A stretch of 11,772 nucleotides of DNA from Firmicutes bacterium CAG:475 (GTDB lineage Bacteria > Bacillota > Clostridia > Christensenellales > CAG-917), in the NCBI GenBank assembly GCA_000434435.1, contig FR895505.1, positions 1 to 11,772 on the forward strand, in the 5' to 3' direction. Positions 6,024 through 11,772 of this stretch are shown here, in pieces (the stretch's first letter is position 1; the number at the start of each line of letters is the position of its first letter). The notes below the pieces were generated by a model. It was not told the origin of the DNA. It was given only the letters and a program-made list of their open reading frames with translations, and did no database searches. The position numbers and the translations under genes are program-made.

Positions 6024-6392
6024 TTACAGCACTTCGGGTGCGAGAGAGATGATTTTGGTGTAATCCTTGTCACGAAGTTCTCTTGCGATAGGCCCAAAAA
6101 TACGAGTGCCTTGTGGTTGTTTTTGGTTGTCGATGATGACCGCCGCATTGTCGTCGAACTTGATGTGGCTGCCGTCCTCGCGTTGAAGACCGAACGTCGT
6201 GCGGACGATAACCGCTTTGACGACGTCGCCTTTCTTGACCTTGCCGCCCGGGATTGCCGATTTGACGGATGCGACGATGACGTCGCCGATGTTTCCGCTT
6301 CTTCTGAAAGAACCGCCCAGGACTCTGATGCACATAATTTCTTTGGCTCCGCTGTTGTCAGCGACTTTGAGCCAACTCAATGGTTGAATCAT
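6024..6392 (-). CDS. rplN: 50S ribosomal protein L14
   Basis: 50S interface protein that touches 16S rRNA in the 70S ribosome and is the docking site of the silencing factor RsfS. The 122-residue product is of standard length. It has LKVADNSGAKEIMCIRVLGG (residues 8-27), the basic GGKVKKGDVVKAVIVRT and the C-terminal GTRIFGPIARELRDKDYTKI. The N-terminus reads MIQPLSW where many bacteria have MIQQQT, a small change. AGGAGG lies seven bases before the ATG. Flanked by rpsQ and rplX with 13-14-base gaps. Confidence 0.98.
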   Translation of the reverse strand: MIQPLSWLKVADNSGAKEIMCIRVLGGSFRRSGNIGDVIVASVKSAIPGGKVKKGDVVKAVIVRTTFGLQREDGSHIKFDDNAAVIIDNQKQPQGTRIFGPIARELRDKDYTKIISLAPEVL

Positions 6393-6405
6393 AGCGTTCC
6401 TCCTA

Positions 6406-6663
6406 TTATTTGGCTTTCTCGACTATTTCGACGAGTCTCCAGCACTTGTCCTTGGAAAGAGGACGAGTTTCTTGGATAAGCACCTTGTCGCCGATGCCGC
6501 ATGCGTTGTTTTCGTCATGCGCTTTGAACTTCTTGGTGCGGTTTACGATTTTCTTGTAGAGAGGATGTTTTACGCGTTCGCTGACTGCGACGACGATGGT
6601 TTTGTCCATCTTGTCGCTCACGACGATACCCACTCTTTCTTTTCTCAAATTTCTTTCTTCCAT
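6406..6663 (-). CDS. rpsQ: 30S ribosomal protein S17
   Basis: Primary 16S rRNA-binding protein of the 30S body. The 85-residue product has the OB-fold pattern of the family: RVGIVVSDKMDKTIVVAVSE (residues 10-29), HPLYKKIVNRTKKFKAHDE, then GDKVLIQETRPLSKDKCWRL. Length is typical. A CGGAGG site lies a few bases before the ATG. It follows rpmC after twelve bases, as in nearly all S10 clusters. Confidence 0.98.
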   Translation of the reverse strand: MEERNLRKERVGIVVSDKMDKTIVVAVSERVKHPLYKKIVNRTKKFKAHDENNACGIGDKVLIQETRPLSKDKCWRLVEIVEKAK

Positions 6664-6675
6664 ATTATCCTCCGA

Positions 6676-6891
6676 TTAGCCCTTTGCCTCGTCTTTTGCG
6701 CGAGCAATTTCTCTTTGACGGATGACAGTCTTGATACGGGCAATGTCGCGACGAGTTTCAACGATAACCATGGGGTTTGTCAATTGATTCGTGGCGTTTT
6801 TGAAGCGGAGGAAAAACAATTCCGACTTCAATTCGTTGAGCTTGGTTTGAAGCTCCTTATCTGTCATTTCCAAAACTTGTTTTGATTTCAT
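6676..6891 (-). CDS. rpmC: 50S ribosomal protein L29
   Basis: Small helical hairpin protein at the tunnel exit beside L23, where signal recognition particle and trigger factor bind. The 71-residue product is two helices. The first (MTDKELQTKLNELKSELFFL, residues 9-28) is followed by the conserved RFKNATNQLTNP turn and a second helix with RRDIARIKTVIRQRE. The start overlaps the rplP stop (ATGA). The upstream ribosome site, a weak GGTGA inside rplP, is poorer than its neighbours', so translation is probably coupled to rplP. Confidence 0.97.
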   Translation of the reverse strand: MKSKQVLEMTDKELQTKLNELKSELFFLRFKNATNQLTNPMVIVETRRDIARIKTVIRQREIARAKDEAKG

Positions 6892-7325
6892 GCTTCACCG
6901 CCTTCGGCACCGTTGACGTCCTCTGCTCTGACAAACTTGCACTTGACGGGAAGTTTGTTTGCAGCAAGACGCAATGCCTCTTTTGCTACTGCTTCGTCGA
7001 TACCTGCGATTTCAAACATCACACGGCCCGGCTTGACGACTGCTACCCAGTATTCGGGAGAACCTTTACCTGAACCCATACGAGTTTCGGCAGGCTTCTT
7101 GGTTACGGGTTTGTGAGGGAAAATATCCACCCAGACTTGACCGCCACGACGGATGTATCTCGTCATAGCGACACGAGCTGCTTCGATTTGGTTGGAGGTA
7201 ATCCAGCCCGGCTCTGTCGAAACAAGACCGTATTCGCCGTATGCGACGATGTTGCCCTTGTTTGCTTTGCCTTTCATTCTGCCACGCATTTGGCGACGTC
7301 TTTTGACGCGTTTAGGCATTAACAT
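6888..7325 (-). CDS. rplP: 50S ribosomal protein L16
   Basis: 50S protein near the A-site tRNA elbow, needed late in assembly. The 145-residue product begins MLMPKRVKRRRQMRGRMKGK. It contains YGLVSTEPGWITSNQIEAAR, RYIRRGGQVWVDIFPHKPVT and AETRMGSGKGSPEYWVAVV, all family hallmarks. A second in-frame ATG lies two codons in (MPKR). The first is preferred because GGAGG lies nine bases from it, and it overlaps the rpsC stop by one base (TAATG). The stop in turn overlaps the rpmC start, so rpsC, rplP and rpmC form a coupled trio. Confidence 0.98.
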   Translation of the reverse strand: MLMPKRVKRRRQMRGRMKGKANKGNIVAYGEYGLVSTEPGWITSNQIEAARVAMTRYIRRGGQVWVDIFPHKPVTKKPAETRMGSGKGSPEYWVAVVKPGRVMFEIAGIDEAVAKEALRLAANKLPVKCKFVRAEDVNGAEGGEA

Positions 7326-7987
7326 TATTGATTTCCTCCTTCAAGTGGATTTTTGCCAAGGATTTCACCCTTGTAGATCCAGCATTTGACGCCGATTGCG
7401 CCGAACGTGGTATTTGCGGTTGCGACACCGTAATCGATGTCCGCGCGGAGAGTTTGAAGAGGAATGGAGCCTTCGCGGTATTGTTCGCTTCTTGCGATTT
7501 CAGCACCGTCGAGTCTGCCGCTGACCATCGTCTTGACGCCCTTTGCGCCCGCTTTCATAGCCTTGGACATTGCTTGTTTCATTGCGCGACGGAAGGAAGC
7601 GCGTCCTTCGAGTTGTTTTGCAATGCCTTCCGCAACGAGTTGAGCGTCTGCATCGGGATGTTTGACTTCCATGATGTTGATGCTCACTTTCTTGTCGCCG
7701 GAAACAAGTTTTTCAACTTCTTTCTTGATTTCTTCAACGCCTGCGCCTGCTTTGCCGATGAGCACTGCCGGGCGTGCGGTGTAGATTGCGACTACGAGTT
7801 TATCTGCCGCTCTTTCGAGCACGATTTTTGAAATTGCCGTATCGTAGTATTTCTTTTTGATGAACTTGCGGACTTTGTTGTCTTCGACAATGTTGTCTGC
7901 AAAGTGCGCCTTGTCGGCATACCATTTAGAACTCCACGATTTGATGACGCCTGTACGAAGACCGTTCGGATCGACTTTTTGTCCCAT
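7325..7987 (-). CDS. rpsC: 30S ribosomal protein S3
   Basis: 30S head protein lining the mRNA entry channel, with S4 and S5 part of the ribosomal mRNA helicase. The 220-residue product starts MGQKVDPNGLRTGVIKSWSS. It has a type II KH domain with the GKAG loop (residues 78-81) and a C-terminal domain with GRASFRRAMKQAM, including basic residues R133, R134 and K137 on the mRNA path. SGRLDGAEIARSE and the closing GAIGVKCWIYKGEIL follow. Length matches the family. The ribosome site AGGAGG precedes the ATG by nine bases or so. Its stop overlaps the rplP start. Confidence 0.98.
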   Translation of the reverse strand: MGQKVDPNGLRTGVIKSWSSKWYADKAHFADNIVEDNKVRKFIKKKYYDTAISKIVLERAADKLVVAIYTARPAVLIGKAGAGVEEIKKEVEKLVSGDKKVSINIMEVKHPDADAQLVAEGIAKQLEGRASFRRAMKQAMSKAMKAGAKGVKTMVSGRLDGAEIARSEQYREGSIPLQTLRADIDYGVATANTTFGAIGVKCWIYKGEILGKNPLEGGNQ

Positions 7988-8002
7988 TGTGTATACCTCC
8001 TA

Positions 8003-8392
8003 TTACGCTTTCACCGTGTCAAGAATGACCGTGATATGACTTGTTCTCTTGTTGATACGATACGCTCTGCCCTTGGACACCGCTTGGATACGCTTGAGGG
8101 TGGGACCTTCGTTTGCGTAGCACTCTGCGATATACATATCGTTTCTTGCAAGATTTTGATTGTTTTCGCCGTTTGCCGCCGCGCTGTTTACCAACTTGAT
8201 AAGGGGTTCGCTTGCAGCCTTTGGAGTGTTTTCCAAAATAGCGATTGCTTCTGTTACCGATTTGCCTCTGATGATGTCGAGAACGATGCGGACCTTGAAG
8301 GGAGAAATTCTGACGAATTTAGCCGTTGCACAAGGTCTTGTATCCGCTTTTGCTTGACGGTCCAAGGCTTTTTGTTTACTTCTAGTAGCCAT
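8003..8392 (-). CDS. rplV: 50S ribosomal protein L22 with N-terminal extension
   Basis: 50S protein whose long beta-hairpin reaches into the peptide exit tunnel and, with L4, makes its narrowest point. The 129-residue product has the core from ATAKFVRISPFKVRIVLDII (residues 22-41). It is preceded by about 20 extra, largely basic residues, compared with 110-113 residues in E. coli and Bacillus. The hairpin reads EGPTLKRIQAVSKGRAYRI (residues 95-113). At the tip, E. coli's Pro-Arg-Ala (87-89) is replaced by Ala-Val-Ser. The C-terminal NKRTSHITVIL is normal. AGGAGG lies six to seven bases before the ATG. Confidence 0.97.
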   Translation of the reverse strand: MATRSKQKALDRQAKADTRPCATAKFVRISPFKVRIVLDIIRGKSVTEAIAILENTPKAASEPLIKLVNSAAANGENNQNLARNDMYIAECYANEGPTLKRIQAVSKGRAYRINKRTSHITVILDTVKA

Positions 8393-8404
8393 ATTTTCCT
8401 CCTA

Positions 8405-8677
8405 TTACTTCGTGGTCTTTGCGCCTGCGTGACCTCTGAAAGTACGAGTGGGAGCAAACTCGCCGAGCTTGCAGCCGACCATATCTTCCGTGACGTACAC
8501 GGGCACGTGTTGTTTACCGTTGTGAACTGCGATCGTGTGACCAACCATTTCAGGGAAAATCGTGGAACTTCTGGACCAAGTTTTGACAGATTGGCGTTCA
8601 CCGGATGCGTTCATCGCATTGATTCTGTTCATAAGGCGCTCTTCTACGTACGGGCCTTTTTTAACACTTCTACTCAT
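8405..8677 (-). CDS. rpsS: 30S ribosomal protein S19
   Basis: 30S head protein that forms intersubunit bridges with L5 and the central protuberance. The 90-residue product begins MSRSVKKGPYVEERLMNRI. It contains KTWSRSSTIFPEMVGHTIAV (residues 32-51), HNGKQHVPVYVTEDMVGCKL and the C-terminal GEFAPTRTFRGH, all family hallmarks. Length is normal. CGGAGG precedes the ATG, and gaps to rplB and rplV are twelve bases each. Confidence 0.98.
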   Translation of the reverse strand: MSRSVKKGPYVEERLMNRINAMNASGERQSVKTWSRSSTIFPEMVGHTIAVHNGKQHVPVYVTEDMVGCKLGEFAPTRTFRGHAGAKTTK

Positions 8678-8689
8678 TTTGTCCTCCGA

Positions 8690-9517
8690 TTAGTTCACAC
8701 GCTTAATAATGAACTTATTAGATTTGTTCTTCTTCTTTCTGGTCTTATAACCGAGAGCAGGTTTACCCCAAGGAGTAACAGGTGAAGGCATACCGACTGG
8801 AGACTTGCCTTCGCCGCCGCCGTGCGGGTGGTCGTTCGGGTTCATAACGACACCACGAACGGTCGGGCGCACGCCCATGTGGCGGGTCTTACCGGCTTTA
8901 CCTACGCGCACGATTTCGTGATCGAGGTTTCCGACTTGACCGACTGTCGCTCTGCAGTTGATGAGAACGTATCTCATTTCACCGCTGGGCATACGCACGA
9001 TTGCGTATTTGCCTTCTTTTGCCATAAGTTGAGCTGCGTTGCCTGCTGCTCTTGCAATGATACCGCCGTTGCCGGGTTGAAGTTCGATGTTGTGAATCAT
9101 CGTACCTACGGGGATTGCGGAAAGGGGAAGCGCGTTGCCGACTTTGATGTCCACATGCTCACCGCTTTCGAGCACGTCGCCGACGTTCAAGCCCAAAGGA
9201 GCAAGGATGTATTTCTTTTCGCCGTCTGCATAGTGCAGAAGTGCGATGTTTGCAGAACGGTTGGGGTCGTATTCGATGGAAGCGACTTTTGCGGGGATAC
9301 CGTCTTTATTGCGCTTGTAGTCGATGATACGATATTTGTTTCTGTTGCCGCCGCCGATGTGACGAACGGTGATTCTGCCCATAGAGTTTCTGCCGCCGCT
9401 CTTGTTGAGGGACACGAGGAGTGAACGCTCGGGAGTGGTGCTTGTGATCTCTTCGTATGCAGACACCGTCATGAAACGACGTGCAGGAGACGTTGGTTTA
9501 TATTTCTTAATAGCCAT
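8690..9517 (-). CDS. rplB: 50S ribosomal protein L2
   Basis: Large, highly conserved 50S protein needed for subunit joining and close to the peptidyl transferase centre. The 275-residue product starts MAIKKYKPTSPARRFMT, with the RNA-binding domain and SGGRNSMGRITVRHIGGGNR near residues 40-59. The C-terminal domain carries GVVMNPNDHPHGGGEGKSPV; its H230 corresponds to the histidine near position 229 studied in E. coli. It ends with a basic tail (TRKKKNKSNKFIIKRVN). The ribosome site (AAGGAG) is about ten bases from the ATG, a little further than for its neighbours. Confidence 0.98.
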   Translation of the reverse strand: MAIKKYKPTSPARRFMTVSAYEEITSTTPERSLLVSLNKSGGRNSMGRITVRHIGGGNRNKYRIIDYKRNKDGIPAKVASIEYDPNRSANIALLHYADGEKKYILAPLGLNVGDVLESGEHVDIKVGNALPLSAIPVGTMIHNIELQPGNGGIIARAAGNAAQLMAKEGKYAIVRMPSGEMRYVLINCRATVGQVGNLDHEIVRVGKAGKTRHMGVRPTVRGVVMNPNDHPHGGGEGKSPVGMPSPVTPWGKPALGYKTRKKKNKSNKFIIKRVN

Positions 9518-9531
9518 ATTCTTTACTCTCC

Positions 9532-9822
9532 TTATGCCAAGCTCTCGAAGAATTCGATTGCCTTACTGTCGTCGGTCAAAGTGACGATAGCTTTCTTGAA
9601 AGCAGAGCGTCTGCCTTCGTTTCTGCCCATTCTCTTCAATTTGCCGTCGTAGTTGGATGTATTGACTTTGTCAACTTTCACTTGGAAGATTTGCTCGACC
9701 GCAGCTTTGATTTGCGTTTTGGTTGCGGATTTGACAACCTTGAACGTGTATCTCTTGTTTGCGATGCCGTCATAACTCTTTTCGGAAAGGATAGGCTCGA
9801 TAATGATGTCGTATGCTGTCAT
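9532..9822 (-). CDS. rplW: 50S ribosomal protein L23
   Basis: 50S protein at the tunnel exit, main docking point of trigger factor, signal recognition particle and SecY. The 96-residue product has the family N-terminus IIIEPILSEKSY (residues 6-17), KRYTFKVVKSATKTQIKAAV and VEQIFQVKVDKVNT. A basic loop with GKLKRMGRNEGRRSAFKKAI follows. Length is normal. The start overlaps the rplD stop (ATGA). GAGGAGG lies inside the end of rplD seven bases upstream, so the two are probably translationally coupled. Confidence 0.98.
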   Translation of the reverse strand: MTAYDIIIEPILSEKSYDGIANKRYTFKVVKSATKTQIKAAVEQIFQVKVDKVNTSNYDGKLKRMGRNEGRRSAFKKAIVTLTDDSKAIEFFESLA

Positions 9823-10439
9823 TGTGCTGCCTCCTCGAGTTTTTTAAGTGCGTCAACCGTGATGACGATGTTCTTCGTTGCCACAACGTCGTAAACGCTG
9901 AGGGTTCTTGCTTCGCACACTTCAACGGTGGGGATGTTTTTGCTTGCCTTGAGAGCGACTTGGTCGTACTCGTCGAGGACGAACATAACTTTGCCGTTGA
10001 GAGAGAGTGCCTTCACCGCTCCTGCAACGAGTTTGGTTTTTGCTTCTGCGAGCGCAAATTTGTCAAGAACGACGACTTCGTTTTGACGAATCTTTTCAGA
10101 AAGTGCGGAATAGAACGCAGCAGTCTTCATGCTCTTGTTGATTTTTTGAGAGAAATCTCTGGGCTTCTTTGCGAACACCACGCCGCCGCCAACGTATTGA
10201 GGAGCAACGATGGAGCCTTGGCGAGCACGACCGGTGCCCTTTTGACGATAAGGTTTGCATCCGCCGCCGCGAACTTCCGTTCTGGTGAGTGCGCTCATCG
10301 TGCCTTGACGTTTGTTTGCGAGTTGTGCAACGACCACTTGGTGAATAAGTGCTTCGTTATAATCGCGTGCAAAGATGGAATCGCTGATTTCAACTGTGCC
10401 GGCTTTTTTGCCTGCCATATTCAAAACATTCAGTTTCAT
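9819..10439 (-). CDS. rplD: 50S ribosomal protein L4
   Basis: 50S protein whose extended loop lines the exit tunnel. In E. coli it also controls its own S10 operon by attenuation. The 206-residue product has YNEALIHQVVVAQLANKRQG (residues 28-47) and then the tunnel loop with RTEVRGGGCKPYRQKGTGRA and RQGSIVAPQYVGGGVVFAKK. The loop lysine in RQKGTG, altered in some macrolide-resistant mutants of E. coli (K63), is unchanged. GGGCKPY stands where many bacteria have GGGRKPW. The C-terminal domain is normal. CGGAGG lies upstream; 13 bases from rplC and overlapping rplW by four. Confidence 0.98.
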   Translation of the reverse strand: MKLNVLNMAGKKAGTVEISDSIFARDYNEALIHQVVVAQLANKRQGTMSALTRTEVRGGGCKPYRQKGTGRARQGSIVAPQYVGGGVVFAKKPRDFSQKINKSMKTAAFYSALSEKIRQNEVVVLDKFALAEAKTKLVAGAVKALSLNGKVMFVLDEYDQVALKASKNIPTVEVCEARTLSVYDVVATKNIVITVDALKKLEEAAQ

Positions 10440-10452
10440 ATTCTACCTCCGC

Positions 10453-11088
10453 TTAACCCTTGATGGATTCCTTCACGACGACAACGCCGCCTCTGGGACC
10501 GGGAACGGCACCTTTGATGAGAAGAAGATTTCTTGCTGCATCGACGCGTGCGACCGTAAGGTTTTGGACAGTAACCTTTTCATGTCCCCATTGTCCTGCC
10601 ATGTGCTTGTTCTTGAACACTCTCGAGGGAGAGGAGCAAGCGCCCATGGAACCGACGCTTCTGTGGATAGGACCGGTACCGTGTGTCATAGGACCGATTC
10701 TGTGGGAGTTCCATCTTTGGATGACGCCCGAGAAGCCGTGACCTTTGGAAGTGCCCGTAACGTCAACTTTGTCGCCTTCGGTGAACATGTCGCAGGTCAG
10801 TTCCTGTCCGAGCGTGTAGCTCGCGCAGTTTGCGAAACGGAATTCACGAAGGTACTTTCTGACGGTTACGCCGGCTTTCTTGAAGTGTCCGGCAACCGGC
10901 TTGTTTACTCTTGTTTCCTTGACAGCGCCGAAGCCGACTTGCACAGCTTCATAACCGTCGTTCTCTTTCGTCTTTATCTGCACGACCGGGCAGGGACCTG
11001 CTTCCACGACCGTTACGGGAATGACCTTGCCTTCTGCAGTAAAGATTTGGCTCATGCCGATTTTCTTTCCGATGATTGCTTTATCCAT
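10453..11088 (-). CDS. rplC: 50S ribosomal protein L3
   Basis: Early 50S assembly protein whose long loop reaches toward the peptidyl transferase centre. The 211-residue product opens with AIIGKKIGMSQIFTAEGKVI (residues 4-23). DVTGTSKGHGFSGVIQRWN comes near residues 109-127, then the loop THGTGPIHRSVGSMGACSS, then GAVPGPRGGVVVVKES. The loop has no glutamine where E. coli's is methylated by PrmB, and GQWG replaces the common GQMG or GRMG. Length is typical. AGGAGG lies eleven bases before the ATG, a longer spacer than elsewhere in the operon. The gap to rpsJ, 26 bases, is the largest within the S10-spc block. Confidence 0.98.
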   Translation of the reverse strand: MDKAIIGKKIGMSQIFTAEGKVIPVTVVEAGPCPVVQIKTKENDGYEAVQVGFGAVKETRVNKPVAGHFKKAGVTVRKYLREFRFANCASYTLGQELTCDMFTEGDKVDVTGTSKGHGFSGVIQRWNSHRIGPMTHGTGPIHRSVGSMGACSSPSRVFKNKHMAGQWGHEKVTVQNLTVARVDAARNLLLIKGAVPGPRGGVVVVKESIKG

Positions 11089-11114
11089 GTAAAGTTCATC
11101 CTCCTTTTATTTGC

Positions 11115-11423
11115 TTAGAGCTTGATTGAGATATCAACGCCTGCGGGCAAGTCGAGTTTCATCAAAGAATCGACCGTCTTGCTCGTCGGATTGTAGATAT
11201 CGATCAAACGCTTATGAGTTCTGAGTTCAAATTGTTCGCGGCTGTCTTTGTATTTGTGAGTAGCACGCAAAATCGTGATGATTTCCTTTTCCGTGGGAAG
11301 AGGAATGGGACCCGAAACCTTCGTTCCAGTTTTCTTGACTGTCTCGACAATCTTTTCTGCGGAAAGATCGATAAGGTTGTGGTCGTAAGCCTTAAGTTTA
11401 ATTCTGATCTTTTGTCCAGCCAT
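11115..11423 (-). CDS. rpsJ: 30S ribosomal protein S10
   Basis: First gene of the operon. S10 sits in the 30S head; as NusE it also joins transcription antitermination complexes with NusB and links RNA polymerase to the ribosome through NusG. The 102-residue product starts MAGQKIRIKLKAYDHNLID. It has VSGPIPLPTEKEIITILRAT in the extended loop (around residues 36-55), then the conserved REQFELRTHKRLIDIYNPT and the C-terminal LPAGVDISIKL. Length is typical. GGAGG lies six bases before the ATG. The leader and promoter lie directly upstream. Confidence 0.99.
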   Translation of the reverse strand: MAGQKIRIKLKAYDHNLIDLSAEKIVETVKKTGTKVSGPIPLPTEKEIITILRATHKYKDSREQFELRTHKRLIDIYNPTSKTVDSLMKLDLPAGVDISIKL

Positions 11424-11515
11424 TATTAGCCTCCTATATTACACTTGTCCGTGTGTGTCTTATATTTTTTACCCGCCGCAAACGCGACGGAAAACACGTA
11501 TCCCTTTCGACACGC
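11424..11515 (-). promoter_or_regulatory. Predicted 5' leader of the S10-spc operon
   Basis: Inferred untranslated leader of about 92 nt, from the expected start site (about seven bases past the -10 box) to the rpsJ ATG. It contains one GC-rich hairpin and the rpsJ ribosome site. It has no open reading frame of note and no intrinsic terminator: no U-run follows the hairpin. Bacterial S10 leaders often mediate feedback by a ribosomal protein, but I see nothing that identifies the ligand here. Confidence 0.5.
11473..11490 (-). promoter_or_regulatory. GC-rich hairpin in the S10 leader
   Basis: On the minus strand CCGTCGC-GTTT-GCGGCGG forms a 7-bp stem (one U-G pair) with a four-base loop in an otherwise AU-rich leader. 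It is flanked by UUUU before and UAAAAAA after, so it is not a terminator. It lies about 50 bases before the rpsJ start, clear of the ribosome site. Confidence 0.55.
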
Positions 11516-11521
11516 TCGTTT

Positions 11522-11550
11522 ACTATATAATTTTTGAAAATTAAAGTCAA
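11522..11550 (-). promoter_or_regulatory. Predicted sigma-A promoter of the S10-spc operon
   Basis: On the minus strand: -35 TTGACT (11550-11545, five of six consensus bases), a 17-bp spacer and -10 TATAGT (11527-11522, five of six). The sequence just upstream (about 11551-11595) is rich in A- and T-tracts, as expected for an UP element that boosts ribosomal promoters. It is the best promoter match in the upstream region and probably drives all genes down to secY. Confidence 0.8.
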
Positions 11551-11592
11551 GCAAAAATTTGCGAATTTTCGAATATTTTTTAAACTAGTGTA

Positions 11593-11621
11593 CAAAATCT
11601 TGCAAAAACCGCAAAATCTTG
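11593..11621. repeat. Ten-base direct repeat upstream of the S10 promoter
   Basis: CAAAATCTTG occurs at 11593-11602 and again at 11612-11621, 19 bp apart, on the plus strand. A near copy, GCAAATCTTGC, lies at 11734-11744 in the centre of the large inverted repeat. The pair sits about 43-71 bp upstream of the -35 box. It may be a protein site or chance in AT-rich DNA. Confidence 0.45.
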
Positions 11622-11672
11622 TATATATGGATTAATTTTGTTTTTAAACTAAACTTAATTATTTATATATTT

Positions 11673-11704
11673 GCGCGTGCCACTTACTCGGGTGTATCAT
11701 GCGC
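11673..11704. repeat. Imperfect inverted repeat in the upstream intergenic region
   Basis: GCGCGTG (11673-11679) can pair with CATGCGC (11698-11704), seven pairs with one G-U, enclosing 18 bases. No U-run follows on either strand. It may be part of the upstream gene's 3' structure, or chance. Confidence 0.3.
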
Positions 11705-11772
11705 AAAAACCATCGTTTTGGCAACGGCAACACGCAAATCTTGCGTATTGCCGAGAGCCAAACTTGATTTTT
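11705..11772. terminator. Large three-part hairpin, probable terminator upstream of the operon
   Basis: Plus-strand arms pair as TTTGGC (11717-11722) with GCCAAA (11757-11762), CGGCAA (11725-11730) with TTGCCG (11748-11753), and ACGCAA (11732-11737) with TTGCGT (11741-11746). The loop is three bases, with one mismatch and one small internal loop between arms. An A-rich/T-rich outer part (11705-11711 with 11766-11772) can pair further. A T-run follows on the plus strand (ATTTTT at the window end). On the minus strand TTTTT follows after six bases. It most likely ends transcription of the gene upstream of rpsJ, isolating the S10 promoter, and may work both ways. Confidence 0.6.

Noticed and set aside
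7904..8785. Long open frame on the plus strand (293 codons)
   Set aside because: Antisense to rpsC, rplV, rpsS and rplB; cysteine-, serine- and phenylalanine-rich composition typical of shadow translation; no family match that I recognise.
10375..11118. Plus-strand open frame of 247 codons
   Set aside because: Antisense to rplC, with the same codon-bias explanation. The plus-strand frame at 9813-10463 over rplD was rejected on the same grounds.
11473..11490. Leader hairpin as an intrinsic terminator or attenuator
   Set aside because: No U-run follows the stem in the direction of transcription (the next bases are GTAAAAAA), so a terminator role is not supported.
11590..11617. Second promoter candidate upstream of rpsJ (TTGCGG, 16 bp, TACACT on the minus strand)
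   Set aside because: Only three of six and four of six consensus matches; much weaker than the TTGACT/TATAGT pair nearer the gene.
1..11772. Search for mobile elements, CRISPR arrays, tRNA genes, defence or accessory genes
   Set aside because: None seen. The window is fully accounted for by the S10-spc-secY-adk-map block and one upstream intergenic region; no transposase, repeat array or tRNA-like fold was visible.

Overview
The window holds a bacterial ribosomal-protein super-operon, the fused S10 and spc clusters. All genes are on the minus strand, so the operon reads from about position 11550 down to position 1. In transcription order it carries rpsJ, rplC, rplD, rplW, rplB, rpsS, rplV, rpsC, rplP, rpmC, rpsQ, rplN, rplX, rplE, rpsN (short zinc type), rpsH, rplF, rplR, rpsE, rpmD, rplO, secY, adk and the first 61 codons of map. 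That is 23 complete genes and one gene cut by the window edge. The order secY-adk-map, the 61-residue zinc-type S14 and a cysteine-bearing adenylate kinase lid point to Bacillota, most likely a clostridial lineage. I cannot name the genus from sequence alone.

Layout. Positions 11424-11772 hold no gene. This stretch has a large three-part inverted repeat at the far end, probably the terminator of whatever lies upstream. It is followed by an AT-rich stretch with short repeats, a strong sigma-A-type promoter (TTGACT, 17 bp, TATAGT) and a leader of about 90 nt with one GC-rich hairpin. From rpsJ to secY (11423 to 900) the genes are packed with gaps of 10-26 nt or overlaps of 1-4 nt. Nearly every gene has a clear AGGAGG-like ribosome binding site. 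I see no internal terminator there. After secY there is a 97-nt gap, the only real break. It carries a near-consensus extended -10 promoter placed so close to the adk start that the adk-map transcript would be almost leaderless. map starts inside the adk stop codon (ATGA).

How the genes work together. S10, S19, S3, S17, S14, S8 and S5 go to the 30S subunit. L3, L4, L23, L2, L22, L16, L29, L14, L24, L5, L6, L18, L30 and L15 go to the 50S subunit. SecY is the membrane channel that docks at the L23/L29 tunnel exit. Adenylate kinase supplies ADP/ATP balance, and methionine aminopeptidase trims new proteins at the tunnel exit.

This is a housekeeping region, and I found no new system in it. The points worth a second look are modest: the near-leaderless adk promoter without a Shine-Dalgarno site; a C-x-C instead of C-x2-C knuckle in the Adk lid; unusual residues at conserved sites of L6 and L22; extra tails on L24, L5 and L30; and the structured region upstream of rpsJ.
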